A stretch of 40,327 nucleotides of DNA from a bacterium (GCA_022703485.1 JAKLDO010000023.1:1-40327), one strand, 5' to 3'. Positions 8,435 to 17,396 are shown, numbered from the stretch's first letter. Notes: generated by a model from the letters alone, not told the origin. Numbers and translations: made by a program.

Positions 8435-9631
8435 CTATTCATTTGTATCGTTATCTTTTTCCTTGTCAGGGATCTTTTCACCTAACAGCGTCGCTATCAT
8501 CATGTTCGCATTCTGATTAAGGTTGCCTTCCACTCCTGTCGCCTCATTGTTGAAACGGTACTTCACATTTCCGTTTATGATCTCAAGCATGTTCTCCATG
8601 AACTTGTTGACAGGTCTGTTGAACTGTTCATCGAGGACGACAATGGTTATCAGTCCGAGGATAAGGATGAATATAGAGATGAGTATGAGAGTTCCCTGTT
8701 TTGAAGATACCGGTCCGAGAGTTTTGTCCATTGACACCAGAGTAAGATAGAAAACATCATTGGATTCTGAAAGAGATGGGTGTTTGGCAATGCTTGCATA
8801 GAACTTTTCGCCTTTTATGTTTATCACTGTGTCATGTCTCTTGGAATCACCTGAATCTATCTTTTCGATCATTTCCTGATGTTCCGATATGAACTTCTTG
8901 AAATTTTCGTGCAGTTCGGTCGGCATTGTGCTCCCGAGAAGTGTTTTTCTGTCAAAAAAGCCGAAATAGAAATCACCTGCGTTTTTTATTGATTCATCAA
9001 AAAGACCGGTGACAACTTCTTTTGCAGTCTCGGAATTTATCATGTTAGCTGAACAGTATGCTCCTGCAATTTTTCCGTTAATGTATATCGGTGCGGCCGT
9101 GATCCTGTAAGTCTTGTCGAGCATTTTAACGATATCCCTGTCAGCAGCGCCCTGCAATGCCGCGGACATAAGGACTTCTTTGGAAAAGTTCATGTTTTTA
9201 AGTGTCCCGTCAAGATTTTTAGCGACAACATTGCCGTATTTGTCCACAACAAATATCGCTTCGGTCCTGTCATACATCTTGTTTATGACATTGAGCTCGA
9301 TCTGGACATTTGATTCGATCTCTTTTATCGCATTAAGGTTGTCGCCGGTGATCTTTGAGATGTCGTAAGGACTTTCTGAGACCGCTGCTTCCCATTTCTC
9401 TGCATTGAAAGCGGAGAGCAGCTCAGGCTTTTTGGCAAGAACCTCGACTTCACGGACTTCTATCACAGCATCGGCCTTGTTCTTGTATTTGTAGAGCGAG
9501 ACCGACTGGGAAGCGGTGTTCTTTGCAAATTCCCTTACGGTGTTCCTTGTAAACTGGATGAAAAGATAATCGGCGGCAAGATAGAAAGCCCCGATGGAGA
9601 TAAGGATCAGAAGAAACAGCTTAATTTTCAT
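8435..9631 (-). CDS. Membrane protein with extracytoplasmic Cache-like sensor, no output domain
   Basis: About 398 aa. One membrane segment lies at the N-terminus (KLFLLILISIGAFYLAADYL) and another near residues 320-340 (TLILISIFILILGLITIVVL). They enclose an extracytoplasmic region of about 290 residues resembling a Cache/PAS-like sensor (AIFVVDKYGNVVAKN, YRITAAPIYINGKIAGAY). After the second segment comes a short HAMP-like stretch and a charged tail; no kinase, cyclase or chemotaxis domain follows. The ATG at 9631 has a very strong AAAGGAGGTAAC site and starts one base after purN. It may signal through another protein; the ligand and partner are unknown. Confidence 0.75.
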   Translation of the reverse strand: MKIKLFLLILISIGAFYLAADYLFIQFTRNTVREFAKNTASQSVSLYKYKNKADAVIEVREVEVLAKKPELLSAFNAEKWEAAVSESPYDISKITGDNLNAIKEIESNVQIELNVINKMYDRTEAIFVVDKYGNVVAKNLDGTLKNMNFSKEVLMSAALQGAADRDIVKMLDKTYRITAAPIYINGKIAGAYCSANMINSETAKEVVTGLFDESIKNAGDFYFGFFDRKTLLGSTMPTELHENFKKFISEHQEMIEKIDSGDSKRHDTVINIKGEKFYASIAKHPSLSESNDVFYLTLVSMDKTLGPVSSKQGTLILISIFILILGLITIVVLDEQFNRPVNKFMENMLEIINGNVKYRFNNEATGVEGNLNQNANMMIATLLGEKIPDKEKDNDTNE

Positions 9632-9632
9632 G

Positions 9633-10244
9633 TTACCTCCTTTCAAGCAGGACCAGCCTGCCTTTTATGGTATATTTTCCCTGTGCAACTATTGAAACAG
9701 CCTCTGAAAGAAGTCTGTGCTCCTGTTCAAGTATCCTGTGTTTAAGGTCGTCAGCGGTATCTGAATCGTACCTTTCAACGGCTTTCTGAAGTATTACCGG
9801 TCCGCCGTCAAGCGTTTCATCCACAAAATGGACTGTGCATCCTGATATTTTCACACCGTAGTCAAAAGCCTGTGTCTGAGCGTCAACACCTTTGAAGGAA
9901 GGAAGCAGAGACGGATGTATGTTGATGATCTTTCCTTTGTATCTGCTGAGGAAAGTGCTCCCGATTATTTTCATGAACCCGGCAAGAACGATGAGCCCGG
10001 TATCAAAAGGTCTGACAGCTTCAAAAAGCCTGATCTCATATTCCTCACGGGACTCTTCTTTCATTTTCGGGAGAACTATCGTGTGTATTCCGAGCTTCTG
10101 AGCTTTTTCAATGCCGGGTGCGCTCTTTTTATCAGAGAGCACAAAGCTTATTTCTGAAACACCGGGGATCGAGCCTTTCTGGAAATTCTTTATCACAGCT
10201 TCCATGTTCGAACCGGTTCCTGAAATGAAAATACCTGTTTTCAA
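9633..10244 (-). CDS. purN: Phosphoribosylglycinamide formyltransferase
   Basis: 203 aa, normal for PurN. It transfers a formyl group from 10-formyl-tetrahydrofolate to GAR in purine synthesis. Signatures: ISGTGSNMEAVI for phosphoribosyl binding, the catalytic Asn/His in INIHPSLLPSF, and HFVDETLDGGPVI with the catalytic Asp. The start is a TTG at 10244, preceded by AGGAGAGG and overlapping the stop of the upstream gene (TTGA). The rest of the purine pathway is not in the window. Confidence 0.95.
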   Translation of the reverse strand: MKTGIFISGTGSNMEAVIKNFQKGSIPGVSEISFVLSDKKSAPGIEKAQKLGIHTIVLPKMKEESREEYEIRLFEAVRPFDTGLIVLAGFMKIIGSTFLSRYKGKIINIHPSLLPSFKGVDAQTQAFDYGVKISGCTVHFVDETLDGGPVILQKAVERYDSDTADDLKHRILEQEHRLLSEAVSIVAQGKYTIKGRLVLLERR

Positions 10245-11176
10245 TTGTTCCTCTCCTCGATAATTTCAATGATGTCGTTTTCTGCCGGTGTCTTTTCAGG
10301 ACCTTTCCTGTCACCGCTGAATGTATAAGGTTTTGTTTCTTCGGAGTTTATCTTCCAGAAATATTTGAATTTCTGTTTTTCAAGCGGATACAGTTTTATT
10401 TCAGGGGCTTCATAGTTCAGTCCGTCCCTGTCCGCCTCGATCGTTACGATGCATCCTTCTCCGTACACCTTGAAAAAAGCATATTCAAGGTTTATCCTGC
10501 AAAGGATGTTGTTCTTTGCGACATGCTCCTCCAGCATTTTCTTTATGGCGGGACCCTGATAACATTCAAGTCTGGAATCTTTTTCGTCGTTCACTATCAG
10601 CTCGAACTGAACCGGGCATTTTACTTTTTCATCCGTTCCTTTCGTCATGAAATATACGGGTATGCCGACCGGAACCTTGCATTCCTTCTCGCAGTCGGGA
10701 ACTTCTTTGTGCTCAAGCGCCTGATAAAGAGAGATGTTGCTTGCATACTGGCTTATTCTGACAGTTGCCGTGGGACCTTCAACGATCTCGATGCCGGCAT
10801 TGTAAAGAAGGTCTGATTTGAATGTGGCCGTGAATGATGATCTTGCTTCGAGGGCGGTATATGACAGTGATTTGAAATCAATGGAAACGGTCTTTTTCCC
10901 CGGATCGATCCTGTATACCGTAATGCAGTTCTCACTTACCGGTTTGAAATAGGTGTTCGGTTCGTTATCGACGAGTATCCTGAAATCACGGATGAATGTC
11001 GCAGTATCCTTATACTTCTTAAAACCGAGTTTTACAGCGGTCTTTTCGTCCTCGGTGGAAAGCATGAAAGGTTCGCCTTTCATTGTGGTGCACAGTTTCA
11101 GCACTGCAGTTTTCTGCTCAGCGTAAAGGACCGTTGAAAACATAATGAGCATTATTATGACGAATGATCTTTTCAA
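10241..11176 (-). CDS. Exported protein of unknown function
   Basis: About 311 aa with a signal peptide (SFVIIMLIMFSTVLYAEQ, cleavage near the AEQ). The mature part is mostly beta-like, with scattered Cys (CEKEC, CYQG, CRINLEYAF), and I do not recognise a domain. The C-terminus is Lys/Glu/Pro-rich (SGDRKGPEKTPAEND). A GTG at 11185 is only one base from GGAG; the TTG at 11176 is eight bases from it and fits better. It is the first gene of the purN-ssb-activator run, directly behind a strong promoter. Periplasmic location is inferred. Confidence 0.65.
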   Translation of the reverse strand: MKRSFVIIMLIMFSTVLYAEQKTAVLKLCTTMKGEPFMLSTEDEKTAVKLGFKKYKDTATFIRDFRILVDNEPNTYFKPVSENCITVYRIDPGKKTVSIDFKSLSYTALEARSSFTATFKSDLLYNAGIEIVEGPTATVRISQYASNISLYQALEHKEVPDCEKECKVPVGIPVYFMTKGTDEKVKCPVQFELIVNDEKDSRLECYQGPAIKKMLEEHVAKNNILCRINLEYAFFKVYGEGCIVTIEADRDGLNYEAPEIKLYPLEKQKFKYFWKINSEETKPYTFSGDRKGPEKTPAENDIIEIIEERNN

Positions 11177-11223
11177 AGGAAGCACTCCGGAAATAATATT
11201 TACAAAAACCCTTTTAGATGGGA

Positions 11224-11252
11224 ATTATATTAATTACACTATTGTTTGTAAA
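11224..11252 (-). promoter_or_regulatory. Sigma-70-type promoter for the minus-strand run starting at 11176
   Basis: Read on the minus strand: TTTACA (11252-11247), a 17-base spacer, then TATAAT (11229-11224). Transcription would start near 11217, about 40 bases before the TTG at 11176. It is back to back with the rph promoter. Confidence 0.72.
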
Positions 11253-11258
11253 TAAAAT

Positions 11259-11287
11259 TTGGTTATATCTCAGCATATTGATATAAT
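11259..11287 (+). promoter_or_regulatory. Sigma-70-type promoter for rph-aroF operon
   Basis: TTGGTT (11259-11264), a 17-base spacer and a perfect TATAAT (11282-11287). The -35 is weak (three of six). The expected start near 11294 leaves a short leader containing GAGGAGG before the rph start. Confidence 0.6.
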
Positions 11288-11317
11288 CATACGCCTGACA
11301 GACTGAGGAGGTCTTTT

Positions 11318-11995
11318 TTGAGGAAATATACTTTTACGCAGGGATATCTTAAGAACCCGTACTCATCAGTTCTTGTGACTGCCGGAAACACAAGGGTGAT
11401 AGTCTCTCTCACTCTGGAAATGAAAGTGCCTCCGCATGCCGGTCCTGATAGCGGCTGGCTTACTGCCGAATATTCGCTCATGCCGGGTTCCACCGGAACG
11501 AGGTCGGCAAGGGAACGGACCAAGGTCTCAGGCCGCACCGCAGAGATCCAGAGGATAATAGGAAGGTCTCTGAGAATGGCTGTGGACCTGAAAAAAATGC
11601 CCGGGATATCAATGCTGATAGACTGTGATGTGCTCGACGCAGACGGCGGAACGAGGACCGCTTCTATAAACGGCGGAATGATGGCTGTGGCAATGGCTTG
11701 CAGAAAGCTTGTTGATGAAGGCGTTCTTAAGGAGAGCCCTTTGAAAAGATGGATCGGAGCAATAAGTGCCGGTGTCGTAGATGGCAGAAAGGTCGTTGAT
11801 CTCAATTACGAGCTGGATTCCAGAGCTGATGCCGATTTTAATTTTGTTTTTTGTGAAAATGGCAATATAATCGAGGTCCAGGGGACTTCAGAAAGGGAGA
11901 CAGTCCCTGTGGAAAGGTTCATGGAACTGCTTGACAGTTCAAGAGAGTGTGTAATGAGTCTCATAAATGAAATAAAAACAACTGCCGGGTTCTGA
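11318..11995 (+). CDS. rph: Ribonuclease PH (short N-terminus)
   Basis: 225 aa. This is a phosphorolytic 3'-5' exoribonuclease that trims tRNA 3' ends. It has SSVLVTAGNTRVIV, GWLTAEYSLMPGSTGTR, RTAEIQRIIGRSLR, the core IDCDVLDADGGTRTASI and the metal-binding Asp pair in DLNYELDSRADADFN. The TTG at 11318 sits six bases after GAGGAGG. With this start the protein begins about ten residues later than usual and lacks the common RxDGR segment at the front. The frame stays open only to 11282 and has no ATG, GTG or TTG there, and that stretch overlaps the predicted -10 box. Two bases separate it from aroF. Confidence 0.9.
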   Translation: MRKYTFTQGYLKNPYSSVLVTAGNTRVIVSLTLEMKVPPHAGPDSGWLTAEYSLMPGSTGTRSARERTKVSGRTAEIQRIIGRSLRMAVDLKKMPGISMLIDCDVLDADGGTRTASINGGMMAVAMACRKLVDEGVLKESPLKRWIGAISAGVVDGRKVVDLNYELDSRADADFNFVFCENGNIIEVQGTSERETVPVERFMELLDSSRECVMSLINEIKTTAGF

Positions 11996-11997
11996 CA

Positions 11998-13008
11998 ATG
12001 ATAATAGTACTTAAGAAAAACGCTCCTGAAGAATATCTCGATACGATCAAAGAGACCCTTGCCGCAAACGGCATGGCTTTTGATGTGCTTAAAGGTGTCA
12101 ATTTCACGCTTATTCCGGTTGTGGGTGATTTCACACAGTCTGATATGGGCAGGTTCAAGGCCATGCCCGGCGTCGAAAAGATAATCAATGTCTCAAGGCC
12201 GTACTATCTGGTTTCAAAAGACAACAAGGAAAAGACCGTCATAGATCTGGGGAACGGTGTGAAAATGGGTGAAGAACTGTTCTTCATTTCAGGTCCGTGC
12301 AGTGTCGAAGGTGCCGAATCTCTTGACAGAATAGCATCATTTCTTTCAAAGCTCGGAGTGAAAATACTCCGCGGCGGAACATACAAGCTCAGGACTTCGC
12401 CGTACTCTTTTCAGGGCCTTGGCGAGGAGGGTCTGAAAATATTGAGAGATGTCTCGGACCGTTACGGAATGAAGTGCGTCTCCGAAATAGTTGATGTCAG
12501 GAACCTTGACCTGTTCATGAAGTACACCGATATAATTCAGGTGGGTGTAAGGAACATGATGAACTTCTCTCTTCTGAAGGAGCTCGGAAGGGTCGATAAG
12601 CCGGTCCTTCTCAAAAGGTCTCTGAGCGCAAAGATAGATGACTTCCTTCTGAGCGCTGAATATCTGGTCGCAGAGGGAAATGAAAATGTGATCCTTTGTG
12701 AAAGAGGCATCCAGACTTTTGATGATACGACAAGAAGCACTGTAAACATAGCGTCTATTCCGCTTATCAAAAGCCTTTCACATCTTCCGGTCGTATTTGA
12801 CCCGTCACACAGCATCGGTGCGGCCAAGCTTGTGCCGGTAGTTGCCGAGGCGGCAGTCGTTCTGGGTGTCGACGGATTGATGATAGAGACACACTACAAT
12901 CCTTCCAATGCGTTGTCGGACGGTTATCAGACAATAAGTCTTCCGACATTTGAAAAGCTTCACGGCCGTATCAGAAAACTTGCACAGTTCGTAAATGAAA
13001 GAGACTGA
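11998..13008 (+). CDS. aroF: 3-deoxy-7-phosphoheptulonate synthase (DAHP synthase, type I-beta)
   Basis: 336 aa. It condenses phosphoenolpyruvate and erythrose-4-phosphate, the entry step of the shikimate pathway. The first 70 residues form the ferredoxin/ACT-like regulatory domain found in Thermotoga-type enzymes (MIIVLKKNAPEE...). The barrel follows, with FISGPCSVEG (metal-binding Cys), KILRGGTYKLRTSPYSFQG, QVGVRNMMNF, ILCERGIQTFDDTTR and PVVFDPSHSIG. Starts two bases after rph and overlaps the chorismate mutase gene by 14 bases, so one transcript probably carries both aromatic-pathway genes. Confidence 0.95.
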   Translation: MIIVLKKNAPEEYLDTIKETLAANGMAFDVLKGVNFTLIPVVGDFTQSDMGRFKAMPGVEKIINVSRPYYLVSKDNKEKTVIDLGNGVKMGEELFFISGPCSVEGAESLDRIASFLSKLGVKILRGGTYKLRTSPYSFQGLGEEGLKILRDVSDRYGMKCVSEIVDVRNLDLFMKYTDIIQVGVRNMMNFSLLKELGRVDKPVLLKRSLSAKIDDFLLSAEYLVAEGNENVILCERGIQTFDDTTRSTVNIASIPLIKSLSHLPVVFDPSHSIGAAKLVPVVAEAAVVLGVDGLMIETHYNPSNALSDGYQTISLPTFEKLHGRIRKLAQFVNERD

Positions 13009-13264
13009 CATAGAAATAGAACAGCTCAGAAAAAAGCTCGATTCAATTGATGATTCACTGTCTTCTCTGCTGTCTGAAAGGGTCAATATAGCCCTCAGGA
13101 TCATCGAGATCAAGAAAGAGAAGGGGATGGCTGTGGAAGATCTTAACAGGGAAGAGCAGATCATTCAGAGAGTATCTCAGAAAAATCCTTCAGTGGCACC
13201 TCTTTTAAAAGCAGTTTTCAGGAGAATTTTCGATTGGGTGAAAAGCCGTCATCAGCCTTTATAA
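12995..13264 (+). CDS. Chorismate mutase (AroQ helical type)
   Basis: 89 aa, the length of a stand-alone AroQ-class mutase. It has the N-terminal RKKLDSIDDSLSSLLSERV, the second-helix IIEIKKEKGM and the EEQIIQRV motif. It converts chorismate to prephenate for Phe/Tyr synthesis. It overlaps aroF at its start (14 bases) and the next gene at its end (31 bases). Translational coupling to aroF fits the lack of an obvious ribosome site. A joint role with the neighbouring DAHP synthase is well supported by context. Confidence 0.9.
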   Translation: MKETDIEIEQLRKKLDSIDDSLSSLLSERVNIALRIIEIKKEKGMAVEDLNREEQIIQRVSQKNPSVAPLLKAVFRRIFDWVKSRHQPL

Positions 13265-14259
13265 GGCATTCTGAAAGAATAGAGACAGCTCTTCTTATCA
13301 TCATATCCTTCATGCTTTTCTTTATTTTCTCAAAGCCCGTTCAGCCTTATGTCAAAGGTGACAGTAATGTTCCTGTTGCAGTACAGTCCGGAGTTTATTT
13401 CAATAACGAGATCAGGGATGTCCAGCAGTTGATGATAAAAGGGGCGGAGAGATCGGTGAAAGCCGCGACATATACCTATTCGGCAGGGGTTCTTTCTGAA
13501 TTTCTTGAAAAAAAGAGCTCCGAAGGTGTTGATGTGCGTGTCGTTGCAGGCAACAACAGAGATAATTCAAGTCCGGGTTTTGACTTTTCCGTATTTAAAA
13601 CGAAGTACGGTATCTATCATCCGAAGTTCATGGTCTTTGATTCAAGGGATGTTCTGATAAGCTCTTCGAATTTCAGTTCTGATGAGACGGCTTCGAACAG
13701 CGCTGTGCTTTTTAAAGATGTGCCTGCGGCGGCCCGGATACTTGAAAAAGAGATAGATTCCATATTTGCGGGAAAGATAAATGATCTATGTTCAAAAGGA
13801 TGCGAGACCGAGATAGGCACGATATTTTTAAATCCGGGGAAAGCGTGCATGGCTGTGAAAAGGGAGATCCTCAGATCGGAAAGCTCCATAAAAGCGGCAG
13901 TTTACACTGTCACGCCTAAAAATCCCGTTATGACAGGGCTCAGGAACAGGATAAAGAACGGAATAGATGTCGATCTCATATTTGACAACTGGAAAGGTGA
14001 TGATTCCGCAATAGTGAACGGCAGGGCTTTCAAGTATCTTTCCTCGATCGGCGCAGATGTCAGATATGATGAAAAACCTGAAAAAAATGATACTCTTTTC
14101 CACCATAAGTTTGCAGTCATCGACCACTCTACGACCATTTTCGGTTCAATGAACTGGACGGCTTCCGGCTGTTACAAAAACCGCGAGATAACAGTCATCA
14201 GCCATGACCCAAAGATCGCCAAAGAATTCGAAAGTTTCTTTGACAGTTATAACAGATAA
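13234..14259 (+). CDS. Membrane-anchored phospholipase D-like (HKD) protein
   Basis: 341 aa. One N-terminal hydrophobic segment (ALLIIISFMLFFIFS) probably anchors it, with the rest outside the cytoplasm. Two HxK(x4)D motifs are present: HPKFMVFD with SSSNFSSDET, and HHKFAVID with FGSMNWTASG. Two complete motifs in one chain make an active phosphodiesterase plausible. Relatives include cardiolipin synthases, nucleases of the Nuc type and toxins; substrate unknown. The start is a TTG at 13234 after GGAGA, inside the end of the mutase gene. Its 3' end overlaps the convergent HlyIII-family gene by 13 bases. Confidence 0.85.
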   Translation: MGEKPSSAFIRHSERIETALLIIISFMLFFIFSKPVQPYVKGDSNVPVAVQSGVYFNNEIRDVQQLMIKGAERSVKAATYTYSAGVLSEFLEKKSSEGVDVRVVAGNNRDNSSPGFDFSVFKTKYGIYHPKFMVFDSRDVLISSSNFSSDETASNSAVLFKDVPAAARILEKEIDSIFAGKINDLCSKGCETEIGTIFLNPGKACMAVKREILRSESSIKAAVYTVTPKNPVMTGLRNRIKNGIDVDLIFDNWKGDDSAIVNGRAFKYLSSIGADVRYDEKPEKNDTLFHHKFAVIDHSTTIFGSMNWTASGCYKNREITVISHDPKIAKEFESFFDSYNR

Positions 14260-14891
14260 AAGATCAATCCGAAGAAGTGGCAGACTGTGCCTGCTATAAC
14301 GAAAAGGTGCCAGATGAAGTGGAAGAACTTTATGCTGTCGATGAGGTAGAATACCGAGCCGAGCGTGTAGCAGAGCCCTCCTGCAAGTATCCACATGAAA
14401 AGTCCAAACGGCATTACCGCCATAAGTGGTTCAATGGCGATTATCACAAGCCAGCCCATTGCGAGATATATTGAAATGGAGACCCATTTGAACCTGTTGA
14501 GGAATGCGATCTGATAGACTGTTCCTGCTATCGCAAGTCCCCACGCGGTGCTGAAAAGGGTCCAGCCCCATGCGCCTTTGAGAAGGATTAGAGCGATCGG
14601 TGTATATGTTCCGGCTATCAGGAAAAATATCGCGATGTGGTCCATGTATCTGAAAACGGCTTTTGTCTTTTTATGTGTGAAAGCGTGATAAAGGGTTGAA
14701 GCCGTATAGAGAATTATCATTGAACTGCCGAAAATGGCGAAGCTTACGATCTTTACGGCATCACCTGTTCCAGCCGCCATTACAAGCGATATGACAAGCC
14801 CTGCTATGGAAAGCGCAGTTCCGATTCCGTGGGTGACTGAATGGGATATTTCCTCTCCCGTCGTGTAGGGAGCAGAAACTTTTATTTTCAT
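14247..14891 (-). CDS. Hemolysin III / PAQR family membrane protein
   Basis: About 214 aa with seven predicted membrane segments. Family motifs are EISHSVTHGIGTALSI, TASTLYHAF, HIAIFFLIAGTYTPIAL and HFIWHLFVIAGTVCHFFG; the Ser/His/Asp set is that proposed to bind zinc in PAQR proteins. The cellular function of bacterial members is unsettled (membrane homeostasis or hydrolase activity). The ATG at 14891 follows AAAGG and starts one base past the stop of the upstream gene; the longer frame to 14921 is unlikely. Last gene of the minus-strand run that begins with nfu. Confidence 0.9.
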   Translation of the reverse strand: MKIKVSAPYTTGEEISHSVTHGIGTALSIAGLVISLVMAAGTGDAVKIVSFAIFGSSMIILYTASTLYHAFTHKKTKAVFRYMDHIAIFFLIAGTYTPIALILLKGAWGWTLFSTAWGLAIAGTVYQIAFLNRFKWVSISIYLAMGWLVIIAIEPLMAVMPFGLFMWILAGGLCYTLGSVFYLIDSIKFFHFIWHLFVIAGTVCHFFGLIFYLL

Positions 14892-14892
14892 G

Positions 14893-16356
14893 TCATTTAC
14901 CTTTTTTAAGTTCAAAAACATTGACTGGTTCTATGGTTCCGTCAGATCTGCCTATCCATTTGACTATTCCAAACTGTCTTTTTGTTTTTTTATAGTTTTT
15001 GAGGATATTTTTTTTCAAAGATTCGGGGATCCGTTTTTCGTTTACTACTACGGTCGGATAGTTCCTTTCAATGAATGAATTAAGGACCATCTCCGAGAAC
15101 TCTTTTTTTCTTTTCTTGTTGCTAAGCATGTCATTTATCAGACATGTGTGGGCGGATGGAGTCTTCCCTGCAAGATATGCCATGTAGCCAGAAGGAAGAA
15201 CAAGAACATCCCCTTTTGTGTTTTCAACGAATGCGAGGAGCTTTTCAGAGTATTTCGTAATTTTTGCTGAAGGTCTGTAGCTAAGAGGGTTGAAAGCCCC
15301 GATGGCCGATTGAACGATCACTGCTACAGCAATTATGGCAACGGTTTTTGTGCTGTTTGCGGAATTCTTGAAAAGTATCGCCGTGAAAAGAGCCGTCATC
15401 ATGAAAAACGGAATGAACACATTGGTAGCTCCTCCGACCTTGATCCTGCCCAGATATGTGGCGGCAAGAACTGACATCGCGAGAAGCAGATAGAACATTG
15501 CTCTGCTTTTTTTCATGGATGTAAAAATTGAAATCGCGAACCATACGGCAAGTATCGTGAACGGAAGTCTGTATTTCAGGATGTCTTCCGTGAAAAAGCT
15601 CAGGAATCTTGTTGATATAGTTCCGTGATTGGCCGGCATTTCAAGAACGAGATACTCGAACCAGCCGTATGTGAGTTCGTTAAGAGCGATAAAAGAGAAA
15701 AGTGTGAGGGGTGCGAGCGACAGAGCAAAAAAGAGGATATTTTTCCTGTGAATGAAAATTCCGGCGGTAAAAAGCCCTCCGGCAAATATGACGGCGCTCT
15801 GCTTGGTCATTATTGAAAGGAACATTAGAACTCCGGCATAGAAAAGCGGCCTTCTTCCTTCGCTGAATCTGACAAGATATGCCGCCCACATGAAAAGGGC
15901 GAGAGACAGCATGTCGCTTCTTGCAAGGAAGAACCAGTTGGCGCAAAGCCAGTATGTCGATGCAAAAAGTCCTGATGCGAATATCCCTGCTGTGTTAGAA
16001 GATGTTTCCTTCCTTGCCCACATGAATAGAGTAATGAGGATGGAAAGTGTAGAAATAGCACTTATTATTCTCAAAATGCTCAAAGAAACACCGAAAAAAC
16101 TGCATAATGCGGCACTCAGATAAAAATATACCGGAGTATAAGGTGAAGGCACAAAATCTATTGAAGGAGCTGTATATATAGGTTTTCCGTCAAGTATCCT
16201 GATAATATGGTCCATCATAGGACCTTCAATCCATTCAAGGGGAAAATTAAAGGGGATCTGATATGCGGCAATATAAAAAAGTACAAATATGCTGTAAGCT
16301 GAAAATATCCATACCGCAAAGGGCAGATATTTTTTTATCACTGCCAGTCTTTCCAT
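14893..16356 (-). CDS. GT-C type membrane glycosyltransferase-like protein
   Basis: 487 aa with about ten membrane segments. It has an early periplasmic loop with acidic residues (PLEWIEGPMMDHIIRILDGK) and PSPYTPVYFYLSAA. This pattern fits the ArnT/PMT-like GT-C superfamily, which uses polyprenyl-phosphate sugars at the outer face of the membrane. The soluble tail of about 110 residues ends LKKGK. The acceptor is unknown. The ATG at 16356 lies 19 bases inside thiH. A GTG at 16341 overlapping the thiH stop is an alternative, and neither has a clear ribosome site. The pairing with thiamine genes is probably just operon crowding. Confidence 0.72.
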   Translation of the reverse strand: MERLAVIKKYLPFAVWIFSAYSIFVLFYIAAYQIPFNFPLEWIEGPMMDHIIRILDGKPIYTAPSIDFVPSPYTPVYFYLSAALCSFFGVSLSILRIISAISTLSILITLFMWARKETSSNTAGIFASGLFASTYWLCANWFFLARSDMLSLALFMWAAYLVRFSEGRRPLFYAGVLMFLSIMTKQSAVIFAGGLFTAGIFIHRKNILFFALSLAPLTLFSFIALNELTYGWFEYLVLEMPANHGTISTRFLSFFTEDILKYRLPFTILAVWFAISIFTSMKKSRAMFYLLLAMSVLAATYLGRIKVGGATNVFIPFFMMTALFTAILFKNSANSTKTVAIIAVAVIVQSAIGAFNPLSYRPSAKITKYSEKLLAFVENTKGDVLVLPSGYMAYLAGKTPSAHTCLINDMLSNKKRKKEFSEMVLNSFIERNYPTVVVNEKRIPESLKKNILKNYKKTKRQFGIVKWIGRSDGTIEPVNVFELKKGK

Positions 16357-17390
16357 ACGGGGTCGAATCCGATCTTTTTTAAAACTTGTGTCATCTGTTC
16401 GGGTGTTCTGCTGTCTTCAACTTCGAACTGCTGAAGGTCATTGCCGGTATTGCAGTATCCGCCCGGTGCTGTTGAAGAGCCTGCGCTGATATTTGTGAAT
16501 GCAAGAGGTATCACCGTATCTCTGAAATCAGGGTGTTCGCGGGTCGAAAGGCTCATTCCTGTCTCTGGAAAAAGCAGTCTGAGAGCGCATGCAAGCTGAA
16601 CGAACTCTCTGTCAGTCACTGTCCTGAATGAATCATTTACCCCGGCTGCATTCCTTATTCTCGGGAAAGATATCGAATATTCGCTTTTCCAGTTGTTTTT
16701 CATCAGACTGTTCAAATGCTCTGCAAGAGCGGCGGCATCTTCACGGAAATCGTTCAATCCCAGAAGAAATCCTATTCCTATTTTAGAAATTCCGGCTCTT
16801 GAACCTCTTTCAGCTGTCATAAGCCGCCAGTCATAGTCCTTTTTTCTGCCGGAAGCATGGACCTTGTCATAGATCTCCCTGTTGTATGTCTCCTGATAGA
16901 TGTAAAGCCCGTCAAGGTGAGAATCTCGGACCAGAGCTCTGTATTCCTCTTCACCCAGAGGAGCTATTTCAATGCTTACACAGGTAAAACCGATCTCGTG
17001 CATTTTACGGATGACCGGTATCAGAAGATCGGGATTTGAACTTTCCGGATGCTCTCCTGCTACAAGAAGTATGGTTTTGAATCCCTTGCTTCTTATGAAT
17101 TGCGCCTCGGCCGTTATCTCGGCAATGGAGAGCTTTTTTCGAGAGATATTGTTCTTCGCATTGAATCCGCAGTAAATGCAGCCGTTTGTGCACCTGTTGT
17201 CATAGTACAGCGGAATGTAGAGCGATATCGCTCTGCCGAACCTTTTTCTTGTCAGTTCCATTGATCTGGACGCCATTTTCTTCAAAAGTTCATTGTCAAC
17301 TTCCGTAGATAGAAGAAGCCTGAATTCATCGATAGTTATACGGTCCGAGTTTATTATCTTTAATATCTCAAACTGTTCCTGGGTTGTCAT
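16338..17390 (-). CDS. thiH: 2-iminoacetate synthase (radical SAM, thiazole synthesis)
   Basis: 350 aa. The radical-SAM CxxxCxxC cluster site is CTNGCIYC after YYDNR, followed by FNAKNN. KTILLVAGEHPESS and the typical late segment STREHPDFRD are also visible. It cleaves tyrosine to give dehydroglycine for the thiazole ring of thiamine; this route is used by anaerobes in place of the O2-dependent ThiO. It starts six bases after thiG ends. ThiG is its partner; thiS, thiF and thiC are not in the window. Confidence 0.93.
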   Translation of the reverse strand: MTTQEQFEILKIINSDRITIDEFRLLLSTEVDNELLKKMASRSMELTRKRFGRAISLYIPLYYDNRCTNGCIYCGFNAKNNISRKKLSIAEITAEAQFIRSKGFKTILLVAGEHPESSNPDLLIPVIRKMHEIGFTCVSIEIAPLGEEEYRALVRDSHLDGLYIYQETYNREIYDKVHASGRKKDYDWRLMTAERGSRAGISKIGIGFLLGLNDFREDAAALAEHLNSLMKNNWKSEYSISFPRIRNAAGVNDSFRTVTDREFVQLACALRLLFPETGMSLSTREHPDFRDTVIPLAFTNISAGSSTAPGGYCNTGNDLQQFEVEDSRTPEQMTQVLKKIGFDPVWKDWQ

Positions 17391-17396
17391 GTCAGC

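Noticed and set aside
13234..14259. Phospholipase-D-like protein as a cardiolipin synthase
   Set aside because: Two HKD motifs fit, but length (341 aa), a single anchor and the aromatic-pathway context do not discriminate it from other PLD-family nucleases or phosphodiesterases, so no gene name was given.
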